64,000 nucleotides of DNA from an uncultured Campylobacterales bacterium (GCA_947503785.1 CANNFB010000010.1:1-64000); one strand, 5' to 3'; counted from the stretch's first letter, positions 54,456 through 62,725 are shown. A program made the numbers and translations. The notes: generated by a model from the sequence alone, not told the origin.

Positions 54456-54526
54456 TTTTAAACCTATTATTTTAATATAATTAATAGTATCAAAAAATAA
54501 AAGAATAAAAATTGTGAAGAATCAAG

Positions 54527-54559
54527 TTTTTATTTTGTACTTTACAGTACAAATAAAAA
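54527..54559 (-). terminator. Hairpin terminator at the end of the DUF420 gene
   Basis: TTTGTACT/AGTACAAA stem with loop TTAC, flanked by T-rich and A-rich arms (TTTTTAT...ATAAAAA). It includes the stop of the minus-strand gene that begins at 55015. Confidence 0.65.
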
Positions 54560-55015
54560 TATATAAATACAAACTCCCATATATGAGCTAATTGTTAAAG
54601 AAAGAAAAATAGCTTTTCCTATCTTTTTATGTTTAGTACTTTGAATAGTTTTAAACTTGTCTTTTTTATATGCTTTAAAAGAAGTAATAAAAAGATATAT
54701 CCATCCTGAAATAGATGCAATTGCAATAATTATGTGAATGATTAAAAATATAAGCATAAAAGTATATGAAATATTTGTATCTTTAGAATACTCCAAAAAT
54801 CCACCAGAAACTCGAATTCCAATTTCAAATATAATGACAACTAAAAGTGTTACAAATAAAAGAAGTGCTTGAGAGGAAAAATGTTTTTTAAAATCTTTTT
54901 TTACTGCATAATAAATACTAAGAGCTAAAAAAAATGGAAGTAACCCAAAATAAATTGTAACTAAATCCATATACATAGGAGCTCTTGTTCCTAAAAAACC
55001 TATTTGTGAAAACAA
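54542..55015 (-). CDS. DUF420-like membrane protein
   Basis: 157 residues, about five hydrophobic helices. The opening GTRAPMYMDLVTIYFGLLPF and later histidine-containing helix LIFLIIHIIIAIASISGW are like DUF420 proteins, which are often near heme-copper oxidase genes. No oxidase genes are here. Starts 4 nt after the DUF3817 gene stop, so the two are co-transcribed. Confidence 0.65.
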   Translation of the reverse strand: MFSQIGFLGTRAPMYMDLVTIYFGLLPFFLALSIYYAVKKDFKKHFSSQALLLFVTLLVVIIFEIGIRVSGGFLEYSKDTNISYTFMLIFLIIHIIIAIASISGWIYLFITSFKAYKKDKFKTIQSTKHKKIGKAIFLSLTISSYMGVCIYIFLFVL

Positions 55016-55019
55016 AATA

Positions 55020-55316
55020 TTAATCTTTTGTTTGTTTTTTTATTGCATTCTCAATAATTATAAAACCAAAAGGTATAAGAGAATATACAAACAATTGGAA
55101 ACCTAAACCTTTATCCCATTTACATTTGCTCATAACATGAAAAAGAGCCATACAAAATAATATAAATAATACACCATGTCCCATTCCAACGATTTTTACT
55201 GGATATGGATTGTCCCCTAAGTATTTTATAGGCATAGCTACAAATACTAATAATAAATATGAAAGACCTTCAATTATTGAAATAAATCTGAATCTTCCAA
55301 ATGCTGTTTTTAACAT
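55020..55316 (-). CDS. DUF3817 membrane protein
   Basis: 98 residues with three hydrophobic helices. RFISIIEGLSYLLLVFVAMP followed by KYLGDNPYPVKIVGMGHGVLF matches the DUF3817 signature (EG...P.K...G..HG). Function unknown. Upstream gene of a two-gene unit with the DUF420-like gene. Confidence 0.82.
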   Translation of the reverse strand: MLKTAFGRFRFISIIEGLSYLLLVFVAMPIKYLGDNPYPVKIVGMGHGVLFILFCMALFHVMSKCKWDKGLGFQLFVYSLIPFGFIIIENAIKKQTKD

Positions 55317-55416
55317 TTTTTTTCCTTTAATTTAAAGTGTGATTATATGAAAATATAGTTAATGATTAAATAAATACTTTGGTTTAAGTGAATACAATTA
55401 CAATAAAAGGGTGAAT

Positions 55417-55494
55417 ATGAGCACAAGTAAGATTGTTTTTGTACTATTAGTATTATATATAATAGCCGATATTGTTAAAACTTATTTCTTTTAA
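55417..55494 (+). CDS. Very small membrane protein (25 residues)
   Basis: ATG at 55417 with AAAAGGG 6 nt upstream; product MSTSKIVFVLLVLYIIADIV plus KTYFF, i.e. one transmembrane helix with short ends. A strong terminator begins at its stop codon. The ribosome site, the clean membrane segment and the terminator support a real gene, though the length is minimal. Confidence 0.5.
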   Translation: MSTSKIVFVLLVLYIIADIVKTYFF

Positions 55495-55519
55495 AAAAGA
55501 AGAACTAGTCTTCTTTTTT
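55493..55519. terminator. Bidirectional 11-bp hairpin terminator
   Basis: AAAAAAGAAGA/TCTTCTTTTTT stem, loop ACTAG. Serves the tiny plus-strand gene and, in reverse, the DUF2892 gene ending at 55505. Confidence 0.85.
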
Positions 55520-55702
55520 ATTTAAGTCACATTGTTTTGAAATAATACAAGCAGGACAAAAATTTGTAAGTCCAGCTATTAATGGTATTACACCTAAATA
55601 AAACCATGGATTACTAGTAAAGTAGCCAATAGCAATTAATATAAGACCTAATACAATTCTAAATGGTCTACATATCATTCTCATTTTTTCAAATTTATTC
55701 AT
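55505..55702 (-). CDS. DUF2892 (YgaP-like inner-membrane) protein
   Basis: 65 residues, two hydrophobic helices; RPFRIVLGLILIAIGYF and GLTNFCPACIISKQC. The P.R...G and the final C-P-A-C region match DUF2892, the membrane module of the YgaP rhodanese. Here it lacks a fused rhodanese domain. Function unknown, perhaps sulfur-related. Confidence 0.8.
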   Translation of the reverse strand: MNKFEKMRMICRPFRIVLGLILIAIGYFTSNPWFYLGVIPLIAGLTNFCPACIISKQCDLNKKED

Positions 55703-55854
55703 AAGTTTTCCTTATCTTATTTTTTATATTTTCATAATTATATCTTATGAAACTTATATTATTGTAAAAGTGTAAAATATTGATTTGAATTAAGAGTTCT
55801 AAGCTTAATAAATGATATAATGTAGGAATTAATATAAAAACCTAAAGTTTATCT

Positions 55855-57258
55855 ATGAAAAAACATTTTCTCGAACAATCAATTATCTTCTTTTCTGTAA
55901 GTAAATGGCTTATAATATCGACAATTATAGGAATAACAATAGGCTGTGTTGTAACCTTTTTTGTAAACATTCTAGAATATGCAGAAGATTCTCGTGACCT
56001 ACTTGGATTCAAGTACTATTATCTACTTCCTTTTGCCTTGGTTTTTACAGTATGGCTTACTAAAACTTTTGCACCAAATGCAAAAGGTCATGGTACTGAA
56101 AAAGTAATTGAAGCAATTCATAAAAAACATGGAAAAATTGATATCCTAGTAATGCCTGTAAAGCTTATTGCAACTGTTATTACTATTTTTGCAGGTGGAT
56201 CTGTAGGAAAAGAAGGACCAGCAGCGCAAATAGGTGCAGGTGCTGCATCTTTCATTGCTGATTTATTTAGGTTTTCAAAAGAGCATAGAAAAAAGATTGT
56301 AATTTGTGGAATTTCTGCAGGGTTCGCTGCTGTATTTGGTACACCAATCTCTGGAGCTATCTTTGGGGTTGAGGTTTTAATTGTTGGAATTATCATGTAT
56401 GATGTTTTACTTCCTTCTTTTATCGCTGGATTTGCTGCATTTACAACTGCACAATTTTTAGGTTTAAACTATACATATTTTGATATGAGGTTTTCGCAAG
56501 CAATACCTTTAGAACTTACTTTAATAGGACAAGTTGTACTTGCTGGTTTATTTTTTGGAATTATTGCAGACTTTTTTATTACATTTTTAAAAAGCTCTGA
56601 AAAGTCAATCAAATCAATTAAAATGAATGTTTATTTAAAAGCTTTTTTAGGTGGATCTTTATTAGTTGGTTTATCATTTATTTTTGGAGATGCATACTTT
56701 GGTTTAGGACTTGAAATGGTTAATGATAGTTTCTTCTCTGATCAAAGTCTTTCAGCTGAAATCCCATGGTATGCTTTTCTTTTAAAAACTATATTTACTT
56801 CTGTAACTTTAGGTGCTGGTGGAAGTGGTGGAGTTTTAACACCTCTATTTTTTGTAGGTGCAACTAGTGGAAATCTTTTTGGTACTTTAATGGGTGATCA
56901 CATTGCTTTCTTCTCTGCTATTGGATTTGTAAGTTTACTTGCAGGTGCTACAAATGCTCCAATTGCTGCAATTATTATGGCAGTTGAGTTATTTGGTTTA
57001 GAAATTGCTCCTTATGCTGCTGTATCTGTTGTAATCACTTTCTTAATTACAGGACATAGAAGTGTTTTCCCATCACAAATACTAAATATGAAAAAAAGTG
57101 AAATGCTTGATATTAGTATGGGTGAGGATATAGACCACTCTTCTATTGATGTAAGAGCTCAAGATAAACAAAAATTTAAAGACCTAAAACAAAGACTTAG
57201 AGCTAAGAATAAAATTGCTCATAGAAGAGTTCATAAAGATAAAGAAGATGAAAGCTAA
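55855..57258 (+). CDS. ClC-family chloride channel or chloride/proton antiporter
   Basis: 467 residues. Selectivity motifs: GGSVGKEGPAAQIGAG (about 114-129; the gating Glu is present) and LGAGGSGGVLTPLFFVGATSGN (about 318-339). The central tyrosine region near FGLEIAPYAAVSV is also visible. A basic C-terminal tail (RAKNKIAHRRVHKDKEDES) lacks CBS domains. The Glu favours exchange of chloride or another anion for protons, e.g. in acid resistance. Converges with the MFS gene (3 nt apart). Confidence 0.92.
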   Translation: MKKHFLEQSIIFFSVSKWLIISTIIGITIGCVVTFFVNILEYAEDSRDLLGFKYYYLLPFALVFTVWLTKTFAPNAKGHGTEKVIEAIHKKHGKIDILVMPVKLIATVITIFAGGSVGKEGPAAQIGAGAASFIADLFRFSKEHRKKIVICGISAGFAAVFGTPISGAIFGVEVLIVGIIMYDVLLPSFIAGFAAFTTAQFLGLNYTYFDMRFSQAIPLELTLIGQVVLAGLFFGIIADFFITFLKSSEKSIKSIKMNVYLKAFLGGSLLVGLSFIFGDAYFGLGLEMVNDSFFSDQSLSAEIPWYAFLLKTIFTSVTLGAGGSGGVLTPLFFVGATSGNLFGTLMGDHIAFFSAIGFVSLLAGATNAPIAAIIMAVELFGLEIAPYAAVSVVITFLITGHRSVFPSQILNMKKSEMLDISMGEDIDHSSIDVRAQDKQKFKDLKQRLRAKNKIAHRRVHKDKEDES

Positions 57259-57261
57259 AGT

Positions 57262-58410
57262 CTAATTAATCGAATTTATTTTTATATATGCCAAGCTAAA
57301 TCCTACAATAAGTAATAAAGAAATACCAATAGTAAAAAAGAAACTTTGAACACCAAGATAGCTTACAAGTGGATGAAAAATGATAGGTGAACTAAACTGT
57401 CCAAAGAAAATAGCGGAAGTAAAATATCCAGATGTTTTAACTCTTTTTTTAATACTAGTTTTACTTAACATCCAAGCTGTTATATTCGTCATCATTAAGC
57501 CTCCACCAAAACCTAATATTGGACTTGTAATATAAAATAGATAAGTATTATTTACAAGACCAACTCCTGCAAAACCAATAGCAATAATAAACAATCCAAT
57601 TAAATAGATAGTAGAGTATGAGAATTTATTTTTTATTTTAGCAAAGGTAATAGCACCAAAAGCATTAGATACAAAAGCAATTGCAATGATACTTCCTGCA
57701 AAACTACCACTAGCTCCAAATTTTTCTATAAGTAAAAAAGGTATTTGAGTTGGTAAGATAAAGAAAATAAGCATATAGAAAAATGCAAGGAAATAGATAA
57801 AATACATATTTGAATCTACTTCAATTTCATCATTATTTTCACTTGTTACTATTACTTCTTTGATTTGAGTCATTACAAAAGGTAAAAGTATAAATCCAAT
57901 TAGATAAATAGCAAAAGAATAACGCCAATTAATATCAGATAAAAACCCTCCACCTATTACAAAGACTACACCACCTAAAGCCATAAAAGCACTTTGATAT
58001 CCCATAAATGTATGTCTATCTTGTTCTTTAAAATAATCACCAATAAGAGAAGTTGATACAATCATTAAAGTAGCAACTGATATACCAAAAATAGCACGAG
58101 AGAAAAGAAGCATTTCAAGTGTTTGTAAATATAAACCAGCACTTCCAGAAATAGAGAAAACAATAAGTGCAATAATCACTGCTCTTTTTTTTCCATACTT
58201 AAATATGATATGACCTAAAATAGGAGCAAGTAGGGCAATCACAAATGAGGGTAGCGTAAGCATAAGCCTTGCGTAAAATTCTATATTTTGTATATTTGTA
58301 AAGTGATCTTTTAGATGAGGTAAAGCTGTTACTATTGCCACGTTTGACATACTTGTTGTCATGGCAAGAAGTAAAAGTGTAAGTATTGTAAGTTTTTTAA
58401 TGTGTTTCAT
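57262..58410 (-). CDS. Major facilitator superfamily transporter
   Basis: 382 residues, twelve hydrophobic helices. The loop 2-3 motif is GHIIFKYGKKRAVI (G-x-x-x-x-x-x-G-x-x-R), and AIFGISVATLMIVSTSLIGDYF follows in helix 4-5. It looks like a drug or metabolite efflux protein of the Bcr/CflA-like group; the substrate is not visible. Confidence 0.87.
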   Translation of the reverse strand: MKHIKKLTILTLLLLAMTTSMSNVAIVTALPHLKDHFTNIQNIEFYARLMLTLPSFVIALLAPILGHIIFKYGKKRAVIIALIVFSISGSAGLYLQTLEMLLFSRAIFGISVATLMIVSTSLIGDYFKEQDRHTFMGYQSAFMALGGVVFVIGGGFLSDINWRYSFAIYLIGFILLPFVMTQIKEVIVTSENNDEIEVDSNMYFIYFLAFFYMLIFFILPTQIPFLLIEKFGASGSFAGSIIAIAFVSNAFGAITFAKIKNKFSYSTIYLIGLFIIAIGFAGVGLVNNTYLFYITSPILGFGGGLMMTNITAWMLSKTSIKKRVKTSGYFTSAIFFGQFSSPIIFHPLVSYLGVQSFFFTIGISLLLIVGFSLAYIKINSIN

Positions 58411-58444
58411 TTTTGGAGTATATTAAATGATTGCTAATTTAAAC

Positions 58445-58465
58445 CTTTGACTTTATTAGTCAAAG
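58445..58465 (-). terminator. Hairpin at the end of msrA
   Basis: CTTTGACT/AGTCAAAG, loop TTATT; the arms include the msrA stop codon. The T-run (ATTTTTTT) lies on the plus-strand side, so orientation is not certain. Confidence 0.55.
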
Positions 58466-59046
58466 ATTTTTTTGTAAATATGACAATAAGGAGTTTTTCC
58501 AGTTCTTAGGTAATAGTTCTGGTGATAACCCTCAGCTACATAAAAAGGCGAATGAGGTTTAAGTGTAGTTGCCACATCATAACCTTTTGTTTCAAGAATA
58601 TTAATCAAACTTTCTGTAGTTTTTTTCTCTTCTTCATTTCCATAAAATACTACTGAAAGGTATTGACTTCCTATATCTGGACCTTGACCATCTTTTTGAG
58701 TTGGGTCGTGTATCTCAAAAAATAGTTTTGTTAAACTCTCATAAGATATTTCATCAGGATTATATATAACTTCTACGGCTTCAACATGACCTGTATCACC
58801 TTTTATCACACCATAATAACTAGGGTTTTCTACCGTTCCACCCATATATCCACTGATTACATCTTTTACACCTTTTTGTTTTTCAAATAAGTGCTCAACT
58901 CCCCAAAAACATCCACCTGCAAAATAAGCTTTTTTAGTATTTGTATAATCAATGTTTTTATCTTTAGGAACTACAATCTCTTTGCTAAAGTTTGTAGAGA
59001 TAAAAGCTAATAATCCAACCGCTAGTATTACAATATATTTGTTCAT
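58456..59046 (-). CDS. msrA: Exported peptide methionine sulfoxide reductase A
   Basis: 196 residues. N-terminal hydrophobic helix (IVILAVGLLAFISTNFS) as signal or anchor puts the enzyme in the periplasm. YFAGGCFWGVEHLFEKQKG holds the catalytic cysteine (GCFWG, about 46), with YMGGTVENPSY and GDTGHVEAVEVIYNPDEI as family marks. A resolving cysteine may be the one in YCHIYK near the end. It repairs oxidised methionine in periplasmic proteins, fitting the nearby peroxidase-like cytochromes. No msrB is beside it. Confidence 0.94.
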   Translation of the reverse strand: MNKYIVILAVGLLAFISTNFSKEIVVPKDKNIDYTNTKKAYFAGGCFWGVEHLFEKQKGVKDVISGYMGGTVENPSYYGVIKGDTGHVEAVEVIYNPDEISYESLTKLFFEIHDPTQKDGQGPDIGSQYLSVVFYGNEEEKKTTESLINILETKGYDVATTLKPHSPFYVAEGYHQNYYLRTGKTPYCHIYKKIFD

Positions 59047-59250
59047 AATTTATCCTTTTAATTGTTTTATTATATATCAATTGTGTGTAGGGAGTGTTTA
59101 ATTAAAATAAGTTATTTTCAGATAAAATAATTAAATGAATTATAAGTATAAAAACAGTTTTTTAAGTGCACATAAAGTGAATATGAGTTATTATTTTATT
59201 TACACACCTCTTCCACCTCTCTATGAAGTGCCAACGAAGGGGTTTTCTTT

Positions 59251-60021
59251 ATGACTAACTTGCAAGAAAAACTTCAAAATATAAAAAATCAAGAAAATTC
59301 TTATTCTAAAGTACATAAAACTTTTGATGAACAAATAAATATTTTAAAACAAAGAAAATTAATTATTCCAAATAATTATTTTGCTTTATCAAAACTACAA
59401 CGAATAAACTATTATAGACTTAGTGCATATTTTTTGCCATTTCAACATAATAAAGATGGAGATAAAAAAGATGACTTCCTTGATTCTAGTTCTTTTGAGG
59501 ATATTATTCAATTGTATTATTTTGATAGTGAATTAAGAAAGATAATATTTGAAGCAATAGAAAGTATTGAAATTTACTTTAGAACACAAATAACTTATAG
59601 TCATGCTTTAAGATACGAACCTTTTGGTTATTTAGAAAAAGAAAACTTTGAAACTTCAGAAGATTTTTTTAATATAGTAATGTCAAACCTAAAAGATGAA
59701 ACAAAAAGATCTCAAGAGATATTTATTAAACACTTTAAAGATACTTATCAAACTTCAGATTTACCATTATGGGCAGTTGTTGAAGTAGTTTCTTTTGGAA
59801 CAATATCAAAGTTATATGCTATTTTAAAAACGGAAGAACAAAAAGAAGTTATCTTAAAATTAAAAGATATTAATAATAATGTCTTTAAAAACTGGCTTCA
59901 TGGCTTATCTGTTGTAAGAAATATATGTGCACATCATAGTAGGTTATGGAATAAAACATTAGGTGTAAAGTTTGAAATACCAAGAAGACTAGATGCTTTC
60001 AAAAGTATTAAAAAACTATAG
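59251..60021 (+). CDS. Abi-type (AbiD/F-like, HEPN) abortive-infection protein, frame interrupted at 3' end
   Basis: 256 residues as read, about 70 short of the family. KVHKTFDEQINILKQRKLII, LQRINYYRLSAYFLPFQ and VVRNICAHHSRLWN match Abi_2 proteins; the R-N-x-x-A-H motif (near 235) is the HEPN ribonuclease signature. The expected C-terminal part lies in another frame directly downstream (60022-60233). One added A in the A6 run at 60010-60015 joins the two into a protein of about 327 residues. Either broken, phase-variable, or read by frameshift. It probably acts against phage by cutting RNA. An AAGGGG ribosome site lies 9 nt before ATG. No antitoxin gene is beside it. Confidence 0.78.
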   Translation: MTNLQEKLQNIKNQENSYSKVHKTFDEQINILKQRKLIIPNNYFALSKLQRINYYRLSAYFLPFQHNKDGDKKDDFLDSSSFEDIIQLYYFDSELRKIIFEAIESIEIYFRTQITYSHALRYEPFGYLEKENFETSEDFFNIVMSNLKDETKRSQEIFIKHFKDTYQTSDLPLWAVVEVVSFGTISKLYAILKTEEQKEVILKLKDINNNVFKNWLHGLSVVRNICAHHSRLWNKTLGVKFEIPRRLDAFKSIKKL

Positions 60022-60233
60022 AATCAAATGGTGAAGATAAAGATATAAAACTTAATGATAAAGTATTTTTTGTACTAAGTGTTATCGAATATATTCTTAC
60101 AAGTATTGGTGAAGATGAAATAGAATTTAAAGGTAAAATAAAAAGTTTAATAAAAAAATATCCAAAAGTAAAACTAGAAAGTATGGGTTTTGTTGAAAAT
60201 TGGGAAAATAATCCTATCTGGGATGATAGTTAG
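60022..60233 (+). pseudogene. Out-of-frame C-terminal part of the Abi gene
   Basis: In a frame shifted by one base, translation gives ESNGEDKDIKLNDKVFFVL, IEYILTSIGEDEI, and finally LESMGFVENWENNPIW before TAG at 60231. The K-x-x-x-x-x-M-G-F-x-x-N-W-x-x-x-P-x-W end is the usual terminus of Abi_2 proteins. It has no start codon of its own near the join, so it belongs to the gene above. Confidence 0.75.
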
Positions 60234-60242
60234 TACTTCTAA

Positions 60243-60875
60243 TTAGAGATTTTTTAAAATCTCTATTTGTTCTTCTTTAGAATAATTAAACCTAAACTCA
60301 CACTCTTTTAAATAGTAAAAGAAATGCTCCTCTTTTACTCCCTTATATTTTTTTAGATTCTCTTCAAGTAATATCCAAAATTCATGTAGTTTTGTTTGAT
60401 GTGATTGTTTTGAGTGTAGCTTGTGCCATTTTAAATATTTTTCAAAACTATCATTTTCACTAAGTGTTTTCTGTATTAGTTTTGGCATTAGAAGTGTATA
60501 TACTTTTTCGTTTGAATAAAAAGCCATAATGTTGATTGCTTCATAAAGTGATTTTTTCTTTTTGTTTTTTTGTCTTTGATTAAAATAGTAGTATTCTTCG
60601 TATTCACTATTGTCTTTTATGCTTTTGTTGTACTCTTCTTCAAGATATATAGCTATTTTATATCTATACTCATCATATCTATCTTTAATGGTTCTATAGT
60701 TTAATCTTAATTCTTTTGAGCTTTCAAGTGCAGTGAGGTTTTTTATAAAGGTATCTTTTATCTCTTGCTCTTTTCTAAGCTTCTTTAATGAATATTTCTT
60801 TGCACATTGTTTGCACTTTATATACTCATTTTGTAATTTATAAAAAGTTGTATTGTTACAATTTTGACATTTCAT
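60243..60875 (-). CDS. Shortened IS1595-like transposase descendant with zinc ribbon
   Basis: 210 residues. CQNC (3-6) and CKQC (21-24) form an N-terminal zinc ribbon as in IS1595/ISXO2-type transposases, followed by a helix-turn-helix-like stretch (LESSKELRLNYRTIKDRYDEY). The C-terminus (THQ-type HQTKLHEFWILLEENLKKY, then KGVKEEHFFYYLKECEFRFN) is also typical of that family. The middle is short, and the second catalytic Asp region (usually TDGW or similar) is not found, so the DDE core seems to be deleted. No terminal inverted repeats are seen. Either an inactive relic or a domesticated DNA-binding protein; the frame is clean. Confidence 0.6.
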   Translation of the reverse strand: MKCQNCNNTTFYKLQNEYIKCKQCAKKYSLKKLRKEQEIKDTFIKNLTALESSKELRLNYRTIKDRYDEYRYKIAIYLEEEYNKSIKDNSEYEEYYYFNQRQKNKKKKSLYEAINIMAFYSNEKVYTLLMPKLIQKTLSENDSFEKYLKWHKLHSKQSHQTKLHEFWILLEENLKKYKGVKEEHFFYYLKECEFRFNYSKEEQIEILKNL

Positions 60876-60943
60876 GTTCTAAATATACATAAGAGTAAAT
60901 AAAAATTAGTTTAACTTTATACTTTTTATATATACTCTTAACA

Positions 60944-60959
60944 TTGAATACTCATTCAT
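60944..60959. promoter_or_regulatory. Palindromic operator before the nickel-permease/hyp operon
   Basis: TTGAATACTCATTCAT, 15 of 16 bases identical to the site at 34768-34783 before hydA. It begins 7 nt after a likely -10 (TATACT, 60931-60936) and ends 12 nt before the ATG, so bound protein would cover the transcription start and ribosome site. Confidence 0.65.
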
Positions 60960-60971
60960 AAGGTGAATAAT

Positions 60972-61619
60972 ATGGAATCTTTGGGATTACTTTTAATTTT
61001 TTGGTATGGAATATTACATGCATTTGGTGCAGATCATTTAACTGCAATTGCAGATTTTTCTATTGGAAAGAATAAAAGAAAAACTATGCTAATTACTACA
61101 ATGTTTGCAATAGGGCATGGTATATCACTATTTATTTTTGCAAAATTGTTAGAAACTTATACTTTATCAGCTGATATTTTAGCTTACGGTGATGTTATTT
61201 CTGCTGTAGTTATTTTAGGAATGGGTATATATTTACTATTTTTAGTATTTACAAATAGAATAAATTTAAACAAACATATTCATGAAGGTGTTGAACATAT
61301 TCATATTTATTTTGGACGTGAGCATTCTCATTCAAAATCAAATAAAGATGTAACATCAGCTTTTACAATAGGAACACTTATGGGAATAGGTGGAGTTAGA
61401 GGTATGTTAGTAACTCTAGGAATGGTTGAGAGTTCGAGTATAGATTTTACAATGGTCTTAGCTTTTACTCTTGGAGTAATGTTGATATTTATAGGATTTG
61501 GTTCTTTTATTTTATATATAAATAAGAACCTTTTAAACTCAAAACAAAATATAAGAAGAGTATTTACTACAGCTGGAATTATTTCAGTACTTGTAGGAAC
61601 AAATATTTTACTTGGATAA
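60972..61619 (+). CDS. Nickel permease (NicO/HupE-like)
   Basis: 215 residues from the ATG at 60972, with AAGGTG 6 nt upstream; a GTG three codons earlier would sit on that ribosome site. Six hydrophobic helices. HAFGADHLTAIADFSIGK (about 17-34) is the H-x4-D-H nickel motif of helix 1; a histidine-rich loop (HIHEGVEHIHIYFGREHSHS) lies between helices 3 and 4, and GIGGVRGMLVTLG follows. It starts the operon with hypB, hypC, hypD and hypE, so it supplies nickel for hydrogenase maturation. Confidence 0.87.
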   Translation: MESLGLLLIFWYGILHAFGADHLTAIADFSIGKNKRKTMLITTMFAIGHGISLFIFAKLLETYTLSADILAYGDVISAVVILGMGIYLLFLVFTNRINLNKHIHEGVEHIHIYFGREHSHSKSNKDVTSAFTIGTLMGIGGVRGMLVTLGMVESSSIDFTMVLAFTLGVMLIFIGFGSFILYINKNLLNSKQNIRRVFTTAGIISVLVGTNILLG

Positions 61620-61635
61620 TACAAAGGATTATTAA

Positions 61636-62433
61636 ATGTGTACAGATTGCGGTTGTAGTATAACAGATTATGAGGATAAGAGTGAACATGAGCATGAATA
61701 CGCTCATAGCCATTCACATGGAAATGAGAGCGAAAAACACCAAGCAGCTCATGAAACATTAAGTCATAACCCCCAACTAAACGATACAAAAACTATTTCA
61801 ATTATCAAAAAAATACTTGATAAAAATGACCATGAGGCATCTCATAATAGAGCTCATTTTGATAATCATGGAGTCTTAGGTATCAATCTTATGAGCAGTC
61901 CTGGAAGTGGAAAAACTACACTTTTAGAAAACATTTCCGATATGGTGGATTTTAAGTTTTCAGTAGTTGAGGGTGATTTAGAAACATCAAGAGATGCCGA
62001 TAGACTTAAAGCAAAAGGTATAGATGCTGTTCAAATACAAACAGGTTCAGCATGTCACTTAGATGCATTTATGGTTCATAAAGGTTTACATGATATTAAG
62101 CTTTCAGATATTGATGTATGTTTTATAGAAAATGTTGGAAACTTAGTTTGTCCTGCTTCTTATGATGTTGGGACACATTTAAATATTGTATTAGTTTCTG
62201 TACCTGAGGGTGAAGATAAGATTATCAAATATCCCGTTATGTTTAGAACTGCTGATTTAATTCTTATTACAAAAACAGATTTACTTCCTCATTTTGAATA
62301 TGATGTTGAAAAAGAGAAAAAAGAAGCTAGAAAATTAAAACCAAACGTAGATATCTTAGAAGTAAATATCAAAGACAAAGCTTCATTACAACGAGTAATT
62401 GACTGGATAGAATTTAAAAGAAAGATGAGATAA
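61636..62433 (+). CDS. hypB: Nickel insertion GTPase HypB
   Basis: 265 residues. The N-terminus MCTDCGC is the high-affinity nickel site (C-x-x-C-G-C), followed by a histidine-rich stretch (HEHEYAHSHSHG). P-loop SSPGSGKTT (about 87-95), EGDLETSRDADRL, ENVGNLVCPASYDVG (metal-binding Cys-x-x-His-type region with GSACHLDA) and TKTDLLPHF (NKxD-like). It delivers nickel to the hydrogenase large subunits with GTP cleavage, usually with HypA, which is not seen here. 16 nt after the permease gene. Confidence 0.96.
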   Translation: MCTDCGCSITDYEDKSEHEHEYAHSHSHGNESEKHQAAHETLSHNPQLNDTKTISIIKKILDKNDHEASHNRAHFDNHGVLGINLMSSPGSGKTTLLENISDMVDFKFSVVEGDLETSRDADRLKAKGIDAVQIQTGSACHLDAFMVHKGLHDIKLSDIDVCFIENVGNLVCPASYDVGTHLNIVLVSVPEGEDKIIKYPVMFRTADLILITKTDLLPHFEYDVEKEKKEARKLKPNVDILEVNIKDKASLQRVIDWIEFKRKMR

Positions 62434-62437
62434 TAAT

Positions 62438-62722
62438 ATGTGTTTATCAATACCTTCAAAAATTAAAAGTATAGATTTAGAAATGAATACTTGTATAGTT
62501 GATACTATGGGAGTTGAGCGTGGGGCGTCTTTGGATTTAATAGACCAAGATGTTGTTATTGGAGATTATGTACTAATCCATATAGGTTTTGCTATGAATA
62601 AAATAGATGAATATGATGCATTAGAATCTCTAAAAGTATATCAAGAAATCATAGACAAAATGGAAGAAAACGATAGGTTAGAAGATATAAGAGAATCTGA
62701 TAACTGTCCAAGTAATGGATAA
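62438..62722 (+). CDS. hypC: Hydrogenase maturation chaperone HypC
   Basis: 94 residues. MCLSIPSKI is the universal HypC start, with the cysteine that carries the iron complex; GDYVLIHIGFAMNKIDEYDA is the second family mark. It partners HypD in Fe(CN)2CO assembly and binds the large-subunit precursor. It begins 4 nt after hypB and ends 3 nt before hypD. A single HypC would have to serve both hydrogenases unless another lies elsewhere. Confidence 0.96.
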   Translation: MCLSIPSKIKSIDLEMNTCIVDTMGVERGASLDLIDQDVVIGDYVLIHIGFAMNKIDEYDALESLKVYQEIIDKMEENDRLEDIRESDNCPSNG

Positions 62723-62725
62723 GCT

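Noticed and set aside
60008-60020. Canonical X-XXY-YYZ slippery heptamer in the Abi gene
   Set aside because: AAAAAAC is present but sits in the wrong phase for the standard -1 tandem slip; slippage on the A-run or a plain indel is the simpler explanation.
60243-60875. Complete insertion sequence around the IS1595-like gene
   Set aside because: I could find neither terminal inverted repeats nor a direct target repeat, and the catalytic core is incomplete.
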